A stretch of 5,379 nt of DNA, taken from an uncultured Lachnospiraceae bacterium. Its GTDB lineage: Bacteria; Bacillota; Clostridia; Lachnospirales; Lachnospiraceae. Under the pieces are notes generated by a model. That model worked only from the letters and a program-made list of their open reading frames with translations. It was not told the origin of the DNA and searched no databases. Made by a program: the position numbers and the translations under genes. Shown in pieces: positions 1 to 5,307 of the stretch (the stretch's first letter is position 1; every line of letters begins with the position of its first letter). The DNA is taken from contig CAJTPU010000010.1 of assembly GCA_910578335.1 (NCBI GenBank), positions 1-5,379 on the forward strand, written 5' to 3'.

Positions 1-512
1 CAAAGGAGGAGTACCTGATAAGCCTGATAAAGACTTCAGGGAAAGAGAAGGACTATGAGCTTATCGAGTACATCAGCGACGTGAACCGCACCTATGCGGA
101 GGTGCTCGTGGAGCAGAACTGCAACGGCGCCATGGACACTGCCTATGTGTACGGGGCAGGGAGGGCATCCCTTGACCGCTTCGACGGCAGCACGGGTTAT
201 TACCTGTATGACGGGAGAGGGAGCGTCACGGGCATCACCAACGGGGAAGGGCAGGTATGCCAATCCTACCGTTACGGCGCCTTCGGTGAAATCACCTACG
301 GCGCGCCAAAGTATGAGAATATCTATGCCTATAACGGGGAATCCTACAACCCGAACGTGGGGAGCCTGTATTTAAGGGCAAGGTACTATCATATAGCAAC
401 AGGGTCATTCTTTACGGAGGACAGCTACCTTGGGGACATCAGGGAGCCGCTTACGTTAAACAGGTATGCGTACTGTACGGGGAACCCGGTGAATTACAGG
501 GACCCGAGCGGG
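1..512 (+). repeat. Rhs core direct repeat, copy 1
   Basis: This segment matches 1947-2458 base for base except at 10 positions, with no gaps and a constant offset of 1946. All 10 differences are synonymous. Similarity stops abruptly after the Gly codon of DPSG at 510-512. The left limit of the repeat lies outside the window, because copy 2 continues as Rhs-like coding sequence upstream of 1947. Part of it (89-182) also matches copy 3 at 5286-5379. Confidence 0.97.
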
Positions 513-1388
513 CATATCATGCTTGGTAATCCTGATATGCCGGGTCTTATCAGAGGGGAAGAAAACGGGGAAACGGTTTTTTACTTTCCGGATTCTTTTT
601 CGGAATATGCGGAAAGCCGCCTTGCAGAGAAGGCGGCGGAGAACCAGCGGTTTATGGACCGTGTGGAGGAATTCCTGCTTTATAACCCTGTTGGTCAGGG
701 AATTGCAGTTGTCAGTTCAGCCCTGCTCTCCCCGATTATCGGGACTGCGGTCCTTGCGAGGGACCAGTACCTTGAGAACACATATGGGGAAACAAGGGAC
801 CGGACAGCGGACTTTTTTGAGACCAACAATAATTTCCTGGCAGGGATGGCAGGAAGCTTCCATGGCACATACCAGCTACTGAGAGACCCTTCATACCTTA
901 TCTACGGTGCAGCGTATGTCCTGGAAGACCCGAACGGGACAATCTTCAGGGACCCGCTGGAAAGACCATTTGCCATGCTGGATGCCTTCTGGGAAGGGGA
1001 CAATAAGGGTTCCGTGAGGTATGCAGGGCAGGCAGTCGGGTATACGGTGCAGACGGCGCTTGTAATGCAGGCAGTCAGGTCTTGTAAGAATCAGAAGGTT
1101 CCGAATGCTGAAGATTTGACGATGTCACAAACTGTTCAGAATCATGCAAATGATATTATAAAAAAAGGTGTAAACAAAGGACAGTTATCAAGACCGTATA
1201 TTGATTCAAATGGAACAACACTTTTGTTGCAGGAAATTATGGAGTCATCAGCTCCTGTTCCAGATGCATTTTTACCATCAGGAATTAGATGGGATGTATC
1301 AGGAACTTTTAGAGGAGTAACAGGAACTTGGGAATTAGTAGTAGACACAAATACAAATACAATAGTTCACTTTAATTTTGTTAAGTAA
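1..1388 (+). CDS. Rhs/YD-repeat polymorphic toxin, C-terminal part (5' end outside window)
   Basis: The frame (first full codon at 3) is open through the left edge, so the real start lies upstream; the GTG at 81 is only the first in-frame start codon here. Residues below count from that codon. Residues 1-144 are the end of an Rhs core: YD-like repeats, then the Rhs-associated core signature LYLRARYY, a NRYAYCTGNPVNYRDPSG-like end and the DPSG boundary. Residues 145-335 form a variable pretoxin region with hydrophobic stretches near 206-226 and 314-333, possibly used in delivery. Residues 346-435 form a compact AT-rich C-terminal domain with H355, R371, RWD (403-405), TWELVVD (416-422) and H430. 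The small beta-rich end suggests a BECR-type (barnase/EndoU/colicin-like) RNase toxin, but I cannot name the family firmly. An immunity candidate follows after 14 bases. In the known Rhs model the core forms a shell around the toxin tip, which is released into target cells. Confidence 0.9.
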   Translation, partial: KEEYLISLIKTSGKEKDYELIEYISDVNRTYAEVLVEQNCNGAMDTAYVYGAGRASLDRFDGSTGYYLYDGRGSVTGITNGEGQVCQSYRYGAFGEITYGAPKYENIYAYNGESYNPNVGSLYLRARYYHIATGSFFTEDSYLGDIREPLTLNRYAYCTGNPVNYRDPSGHIMLGNPDMPGLIRGEENGETVFYFPDSFSEYAESRLAEKAAENQRFMDRVEEFLLYNPVGQGIAVVSSALLSPIIGTAVLARDQYLENTYGETRDRTADFFETNNNFLAGMAGSFHGTYQLLRDPSYLIYGAAYVLEDPNGTIFRDPLERPFAMLDAFWEGDNKGSVRYAGQAVGYTVQTALVMQAVRSCKNQKVPNAEDLTMSQTVQNHANDIIKKGVNKGQLSRPYIDSNGTTLLLQEIMESSAPVPDAFLPSGIRWDVSGTFRGVTGTWELVVDTNTNTIVHFNFVK

Positions 1389-1402
1389 TGGTGGTAGAAT
1401 AA

Positions 1403-1858
1403 ATGAAATTTGAGATAATAGAAAATAGGAAAATAGAGGATAAAGAAGAAAGATATTTTATAAGTGAAAAAAGTTTTGAATGTTATCCGTCTGTTAATGC
1501 AGACATTAATGTAATCATGGCATATTTAAATTTAGGTATTGATTCGGAAGATATGAGTGTCAAGTGTTTTTGGGGATTTAGTCCAAAAGAAAGTTGGAAG
1601 GATGCAAATCTATGTGTTCCAGTAGCGGTAGAAGGAGAGTTAAGACTGGTAGAAGATATTATTGCTGGCTTTGCATGGCGAATTGATAAAAATAAGATGT
1701 GGGAATCGTATTTCGATAAAAAATCCGGATGGTATTGTATAGGAAATCCAAGAACAAAGGGAGGGGATAAAGCAGTAAAAGTTATTAAGAATTTAATTAC
1801 AGTGGTTGATGATACAAATTCATTAAAAGCTGTTTGGGTTCATCCAGTATTTTGTTAA
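1403..1858 (+). CDS. probable cytoplasmic immunity protein for the first Rhs tip
   Basis: The gene encodes 151 residues and starts 14 bases after the toxin stop, which is the standard place for an immunity gene. The ATG follows a weak GGTGG element in the gap, so translational coupling to the toxin is likely. There is no signal peptide or membrane segment, so the protein should be cytosolic, as expected if the partner toxin is a nuclease. It is aromatic-rich, with WGF (about 52-54), FAWRI (about 90-94), WYCIGNP (about 111-117) and a C-terminal LKAVWVHPVFC (141-151). It is AT-rich like the toxin domain next to it, so the two probably moved as a unit. I do not recognise the immunity family; the assignment rests on position, size and composition. 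Its stop codon is in the same frame as the Rhs fragment that follows. Confidence 0.75.
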   Translation: MKFEIIENRKIEDKEERYFISEKSFECYPSVNADINVIMAYLNLGIDSEDMSVKCFWGFSPKESWKDANLCVPVAVEGELRLVEDIIAGFAWRIDKNKMWESYFDKKSGWYCIGNPRTKGGDKAVKVIKNLITVVDDTNSLKAVWVHPVFC

Positions 1859-1946
1859 AAAATACAAGGCAATGCCACCAATGCGGAAACCAATAACAGC
1901 CAGAACCAGTGCGGCATTTTATTCCCGATAGAAAACGAGGTAAGCG

Positions 1947-2458
1947 CAAAGGAGGAGTACCTGATAAGCCTGATAAAGACTTCAGGGAAAGAGAAGGACT
2001 ACGAGCTTATCGAGTACATCAGCGACGTGAACCGCACCTATGCGGAGGTGCTCGTGGAGCAGAACTGCAACGGCGCCATGGACACTGCCTATGTGTACGG
2101 GGCAGGGAGGGCATCCCTTGACCGCTTCGATGGCAGCACGGGTTATTACCTTTATGACGGGCGGGGGAGCGTCACGGGCATCACAAACGGGGAAGGGCAG
2201 GTATGCCAATCCTACCGTTACGGCGCTTTCGGTGAAATCACCTATGGAGCGCCAAAGTATGAGAATATCTATGCCTATAACGGGGAATCCTACAACCCGA
2301 ACGTGGGGAGCCTGTATTTAAGGGCAAGGTACTATCATATAGCAACAGGGTCATTCTTTACGGAAGACAGCTACCTTGGGGACATCAGGGAGCCGCTTAC
2401 GTTAAACAGGTATGCGTACTGTACGGGGAACCCGGTGAATTACAGGGACCCGAGCGGG
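1947..2458 (+). repeat. Rhs core direct repeat, copy 2
   Basis: This is the counterpart of 1-512, about 98% identical with 10 synonymous differences. The right end is the same DPSG codon as in copy 1, after which the tips diverge completely. On the left, Rhs-like coding sequence continues to roughly 1862, just past the TAA at 1856-1858, so the true repeat is probably longer by about 85 bases. That part cannot be compared because copy 1 is cut by the window edge. Confidence 0.97.
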
Positions 2459-3283
2459 AAGTCAGTGGAGAATGACATCATGAAGGCAGTAATGAGCGAC
2501 AGCTCTATTCCGGCAGGAGAGAAGGGGAGTGCCATAGATGTACGGATTCGGTATTACCATGCGCTGCAGACATTAAATAACAAGAATGCTACGCTCGACT
2601 ATATTATGAGTTATGATTATGCCAATGATTATTTATATAAAAATATCATATTAGAGGCTGACGAAGTTATATATGGGCAAAATAATTATTTGGAAAATAC
2701 AGTAGAGTCAGCAAATGAGAATAATGATATAAATTATGTCGATGGTAATGACATTAACAGTAATCCATATGCACGTTTTACAATGGATGATTATAAGGAT
2801 TTGTTGGCATTTGCGGGAGAGGCAAATAATTATGATGGGTTTGTTGCGGTGGCTTATGTTGTTTTGAACAGGGCAATAGCAGACGATATGACAATTCAGG
2901 AAGTAGGGAAAGCAAAGGGTTTCCGTGCTTATAAAGAAAATTATGATATGGAGGATGTATCAGAAGGAGCAAAACAGGCGGCTGCTGATGTTTTAATGGG
3001 AGTTGCAGAAAACCCAATTGGAGATGCGTATTATTTTTTTGGCAGAATAACAGGGTATGATTTGTGGGTTGAGAGGAATAATTGTACCTATGTTAAAGAA
3101 GTTGCAGGCAATGTTTTTTATCGGGAATGGAAGACGGTGCATAATAAGTCCCCTTTAACCGAAGAACAAAAAAAATCTGATGACATAATTATTATTTATG
3201 ATGGCACAAAGAATGAATGGTTGTATCGCGGAGAAATTATTATAGATGGTGAGGTGGTGATTCATGATGAGACGGCAGAATAG
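2027..3283 (+). CDS. orphan 5'-truncated Rhs core with SleB/CwlJ-type cell-wall hydrolase tip
   Basis: The frame is open from 1859, straight after the upstream stop, and reads as Rhs-like protein from there, but no ATG, GTG or TTG occurs in frame before GTG 2027. The GTG at 2054 has a better ribosome site (GGAGGTG, 2044-2050). This is therefore a truncated rhs fragment, possibly silent. Numbering from 2027, residues 1-144 are identical in protein to copy 1. Residues 145-250 are a variable, Asn/Asp/Tyr-rich linker. Residues 253-367 match the Hydrolase_2 (SleB/CwlJ) pattern: LLAFAGEA with the candidate catalytic Glu265, then FVAVAYVVLNRA, an A-rich helix with VLMGV, GDAYYFF, W347 and EVAGNVFYREW near the end. 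In that family this fold cuts peptidoglycan glycan strands (SleB is a lytic transglycosylase). Residues 370-418 are an extra tail. The predicted role is a wall-degrading toxin; its immunity candidate overlaps the 3' end. Confidence 0.85.
   Translation: MNRTYAEVLVEQNCNGAMDTAYVYGAGRASLDRFDGSTGYYLYDGRGSVTGITNGEGQVCQSYRYGAFGEITYGAPKYENIYAYNGESYNPNVGSLYLRARYYHIATGSFFTEDSYLGDIREPLTLNRYAYCTGNPVNYRDPSGKSVENDIMKAVMSDSSIPAGEKGSAIDVRIRYYHALQTLNNKNATLDYIMSYDYANDYLYKNIILEADEVIYGQNNYLENTVESANENNDINYVDGNDINSNPYARFTMDDYKDLLAFAGEANNYDGFVAVAYVVLNRAIADDMTIQEVGKAKGFRAYKENYDMEDVSEGAKQAAADVLMGVAENPIGDAYYFFGRITGYDLWVERNNCTYVKEVAGNVFYREWKTVHNKSPLTEEQKKSDDIIIIYDGTKNEWLYRGEIIIDGEVVIHDETAE
2044..2056 (+). promoter_or_regulatory. 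candidate internal ribosome binding site and GTG start in Rhs core copy 2
   Basis: GGAGGTG at 2044-2050 is followed after 3 bases by an in-frame GTG at 2054. Measured from GGAGG the spacing is 5 bases, a good Shine-Dalgarno distance. It is stronger than anything in front of GTG 2027 and could allow the truncated core plus tip to be translated on its own. The same element lies at 98-110 in copy 1 and, with ATG in place of GTG, at 5295-5307 in copy 3. It may be a coincidence of Ala-Glu-Val codons. Confidence 0.4.
3251..3266 (+). promoter_or_regulatory. ribosome binding site and start of the membrane immunity gene, inside the toxin 3' end
   Basis: GAGGTGG at 3251-3257 precedes the tandem ATG ATG at 3264 and 3267 at acceptable spacing. 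It lies within the last codons of the hydrolase-tip gene, whose stop is at 3281-3283. Ribosomes finishing the toxin would therefore be close to the immunity start, which favours matched production. Confidence 0.55.
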
Positions 3284-4112
3284 TACCCGTACAAACATAT
3301 TTATGTATGTATTTGTATTTTTGTTTGGACTATTGACAGGCAGTATGGTTTCCCTGTTTACAAACAATACCAAACCAGAGCCGGACAGCAAAAATAGTGA
3401 AGATATGGAAAGTGTAGTTACAATACCACCAGATGTCATATCAGATTTGGAAGAAATAAAAACCATTGTTGACTATGCCATTGAAAAGTATTGCGATGAA
3501 AAAGGATTAGAAAATACATACAGCTACCAGCTACTTGAGAGCATACAGCATCATGATACCCATATCAGGGGTGATAGAAAATATACATATGATTTGGACA
3601 GGCAGATATCTCCCAGGCTGGCAAATAACCGGCATATTTTCAGGATAACGGGCGCTGAAAATACCATTTATGTTGACATTAACACGTATAGGATGAAGAT
3701 GTATGTTTATGAGGACATAAAAGGCGAAGTATATGTGGTGGAAGGTGAATACAGCGATGAAATGTTTGACTGGGTGGAGCCTGAAGATTGTGTGCAGTGT
3801 GACTGGCCTGATGATATGTGGGAATGGGAATATTGTGATTTTGTCGAAAACGGATGGGAATACCTTGTAACGCCAAGTTTTGAGGAAGGGATGCATATCA
3901 ATCCAGAGTTGTATGGAATGGTTATCTACAGCCTGCAGCGTTATTGTGAGGAAAATGGGATTGAAGAAGTATTTCATTTCGATTTTTTGAAAGACAAAGT
4001 AAGCAATGTATCGTCAAGAATTGTTACAGTAAAGGTGGAAAGCGACAACAGGATGCTTTACATGGATATAGATTTGAATGGAAATAAGGTACATGTTTAC
4101 CAAGTAGAATGA
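3264..4112 (+). CDS. membrane-anchored probable immunity protein with duplicated extracytoplasmic domain
   Basis: The start at 3264 (a second ATG follows at 3267) lies inside the toxin gene and overlaps it by 20 bases, with GAGGTGG at 3251-3257 as ribosome site; the two genes should be translationally coupled. The 282-residue product has an Arg-containing N terminus, one membrane segment at about 12-33, and then a long acidic region. By the positive-inside rule this gives a cytoplasmic N terminus and an outward-facing body, the compartment where a wall hydrolase would act. The body holds two related halves: A (about 65-150) with YCDEKGLE, NTIYVDI and VYE, and B (about 216-282) with YCEENGIE, RMLYMDI and a VYQVE end. 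An acidic, aromatic linker at about 159-200 joins them, with five Trp and Cys 176, 179 and 191. I do not know the family; the role is inferred from position and topology. Confidence 0.78.
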   Translation: MMRRQNSTRTNIFMYVFVFLFGLLTGSMVSLFTNNTKPEPDSKNSEDMESVVTIPPDVISDLEEIKTIVDYAIEKYCDEKGLENTYSYQLLESIQHHDTHIRGDRKYTYDLDRQISPRLANNRHIFRITGAENTIYVDINTYRMKMYVYEDIKGEVYVVEGEYSDEMFDWVEPEDCVQCDWPDDMWEWEYCDFVENGWEYLVTPSFEEGMHINPELYGMVIYSLQRYCEENGIEEVFHFDFLKDKVSNVSSRIVTVKVESDNRMLYMDIDLNGNKVHVYQVE

Positions 4113-4186
4113 GGATTAAGAATTATGTAAGTATTAGTAGAAGGTTTGTGGATATTCAGAATAAAAATTTGTTGGAAAAATAATGA

Positions 4187-4315
4187 GAAAGGAATCAAAA
4201 GGGGGACACATGGGATGAAAAGCATGGCGGGAAGCATGAGGACGGCAGGCATGATGCCCTCTACCCCCACGGGGACGGACACGCAAAACACGGGAAGGAC
4301 AGCACTTATGCTTGA
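4187..4315 (+). pseudogene. remnant of a His-rich, GC-rich coding segment, probably a lost toxin tip
   Basis: In the frame ending at TGA 4313-4315 the sequence reads as a strongly biased peptide. It contains DEKHGGKHEDGRHDALY followed by PHGDGHAKHGKDSTYA, with eight His and many Gly, Asp and Lys. Third positions are mostly G or C, as in the Rhs core and unlike the AT-rich DNA on either side, which marks this as the true coding frame. The frame closes upstream at TGA 4184-4186 and has no start. One frame over, the end would read LDHYNYK and stop at 4332-4334, so a one-base change near 4312 may have shifted the original end. It could be the tail or linker of a deleted Rhs tip; the family is unknown. 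Confidence 0.45.
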
Positions 4316-4407
4316 CCACTACAATTACAAATGAAATAGGGTTAGCAGACTCATTTTATGGTTCAGGAGGAGAAAATCATTTTTATCGATATTCGGAAGG
4401 AAAATAG
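4312..4407 (+). pseudogene. short AT-rich coding scrap upstream of the lipoprotein gene
   Basis: One frame is open up to TAG 4405-4407 and encodes a peptide ending in ADSFYGSGGENHFYRYSEGK. It has no start codon or ribosome site of its own, and ends 33 bases before the lipoprotein ATG. In the other cassettes the toxin's last codons sit directly before the immunity gene, so this could be the last piece of the toxin that once partnered the lipoprotein. The peptide is too short to recognise, and chance openness over about 30 codons is quite possible. Confidence 0.25.
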
Positions 4408-4427
4408 AATGAGCCAGAGGTGTTTTT

Positions 4428-4443
4428 AGAGGAGGGAAGTATG
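4428..4443 (+). promoter_or_regulatory. strong ribosome binding site fixing the lipoprotein start
   Basis: AGAGGAGGG at 4428-4436 gives GGAGG (4431-4435) with 5 bases to ATG 4441. An in-frame GTG at 4420 would extend the protein by seven residues, but it would place this site inside the gene and disturb the signal peptide, so ATG 4441 is preferred. Confidence 0.8.
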
Positions 4444-5256
4444 CGTTTAAGAACATTTATCAGGATTCTTGCTTTAATGGTATTTTGCGGGGTAAGCATA
4501 GCGGGATGTGCAGGCTGTCGGGAAGAGAAAAACAAGGAAAAGTTTTTTGATGTATATTATAAAAAAGCAGATGAAATTGTCAAAGAAAAAGAAAGCGAAT
4601 TACCAAGTCTTTCTGAGTGTGTAAATCTTGTTGAAGAAGCGATTGCATATGATAAATTTTTTGGCTTTGCAGGAATACATAAGATAGTGGGAAAAGTTGA
4701 AACAGATTTTTACTATGACACAGAAAGTATGCGCCTCTTTTTAGTACCTATAAACGGAACGACGGCATATGAACTTAGCCCATATATTCGAAACTATCCA
4801 GGATATAGTTTGTCAGAAAAGGACATATCCAACATAGATGTCATGGAATGGCTTGGAAGTGCGGAAGTAGATTATGATACTGCGGCAAGGCATAGTTTGC
4901 CAAATATAACCTTGGAAGACAAGATTTTATTAGACAAATTATGCAATTATCTTTATAATGAATTATCATCTGTGCAGGATAGATTTTCATATGATGTTTA
5001 TTTGGGAGACTTTCTTAGAGGATATGATGAAGTAGAATATGTTATGATAGATTTTGTCATTATAGGAGAAAGACAATATCACAGATATATTGAGTTTAAG
5101 GAAGAACAAGACGGTTATGGGAGTTTCCTTTATCCGCCACTTTTGAATTCTCCATTTAACACGGAGCTGGCAGAGCAAGATGAATTTTGGGACAGTGATA
5201 CAGTAATTAATAATATTGTTGAATTAAATTATTTAATTGGGCATTTGGAAAAATAG
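4441..5256 (+). CDS. predicted lipoprotein, probable orphan immunity protein
   Basis: The gene encodes 271 residues from ATG 4441, chosen because a strong GGAGG lies just before it. Residues 1-22 form a lipoprotein signal: a basic MRLRTFIR, a hydrophobic core, and the lipobox I20-A21-G22-C23. Cys23 should be lipidated by Lgt and become the mature N terminus after Lsp cleavage, anchoring the protein on the outer face of the membrane. The rest is acidic and rich in Tyr, Phe, Glu and Asp, with no further membrane segment and no catalytic motif that I recognise. It occupies the immunity slot of a cassette, after a degraded tip-like stretch and before the next Rhs core. I infer an immunity protein against an envelope-acting toxin whose gene has decayed; such orphans can protect against siblings that keep the toxin. 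A plain lipoprotein unrelated to the array is the alternative. Confidence 0.7.
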   Translation: MRLRTFIRILALMVFCGVSIAGCAGCREEKNKEKFFDVYYKKADEIVKEKESELPSLSECVNLVEEAIAYDKFFGFAGIHKIVGKVETDFYYDTESMRLFLVPINGTTAYELSPYIRNYPGYSLSEKDISNIDVMEWLGSAEVDYDTAARHSLPNITLEDKILLDKLCNYLYNELSSVQDRFSYDVYLGDFLRGYDEVEYVMIDFVIIGERQYHRYIEFKEEQDGYGSFLYPPLLNSPFNTELAEQDEFWDSDTVINNIVELNYLIGHLEK

Positions 5257-5294
5257 AAAAAAGCAAAATAAAAGTACTCAAGTCACACCTATGC

Positions 5295-5307
5295 GGAGGT
5301 GCTCATG
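5295..5307 (+). promoter_or_regulatory. candidate ribosome binding site with ATG in Rhs core copy 3
   Basis: GGAGGTG is followed after 3 bases by ATG (5 bases from GGAGG). Compared with the other copies, one G-to-A change turned GTG into ATG, which should strengthen internal initiation if the site is used. Confidence 0.4.

Larger units (their letters stand above)
4113..4440 (+). other. mosaic stretch without an intact gene
   Basis: These 328 bases separate the membrane immunity gene from the lipoprotein gene. The first part (4113-4186) is AT-rich with no recognisable signal. The middle (4187-4315) is a GC-richer scrap with core-like codon use. The last part (4316-4407) is AT-rich and includes a short open stretch in another frame. 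Frames change between the parts and none has a credible start. I see no terminator hairpin with a U-tract, no clear promoter and no RNA gene. The best reading is debris from one or more lost toxin tips. Confidence 0.6.

Noticed and set aside
36..263. Minus-strand open frames at 36-263 and 1982-2209 encoding near-identical 75-residue peptides.
   Set aside because: They look conserved only because they lie opposite the duplicated Rhs core. There is no ribosome site of note, and the plus-strand frame is clearly the coding one.
94..375. Plus-strand frames at 94-375 and 2040-2321 that are open in both core copies.
   Set aside because: They are offset shadows of the Rhs frame. The differences between copies are silent in the Rhs frame but change residues in these frames.
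1948..1955. AAAGGAGG, a perfect Shine-Dalgarno-like string in core copy 2 (also at 2-9 in copy 1).
   Set aside because: No ATG, GTG or TTG in the Rhs frame lies at a workable distance; the nearest candidate is a CTG at 1961. It is probably just Lys-Glu-Glu codons.
1909..2121. Plus-strand frame at 1909-2121 as a small gene bridging the junction.
   Set aside because: Its composition is Arg/Gly-rich as expected for an out-of-frame reading of GC-rich core, and the Rhs frame explains the same DNA.
3531..3977. Long minus-strand frame opposite the membrane immunity gene.
   Set aside because: It is the antisense shadow of a plus-strand gene with clear topology, start and overlap. There is no independent start signal.
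4146..4334. Open frame at 4146-4334 as a 62-residue gene.
   Set aside because: It runs across the composition change, reads as Met/Thr/Ser-rich low-information protein, has no ribosome site, and the GC-rich part has better codon use in another frame.
5257..5285. Possible terminator after the lipoprotein gene.
   Set aside because: The stretch is A-rich but has no inverted repeat with a following U-tract on the transcript.
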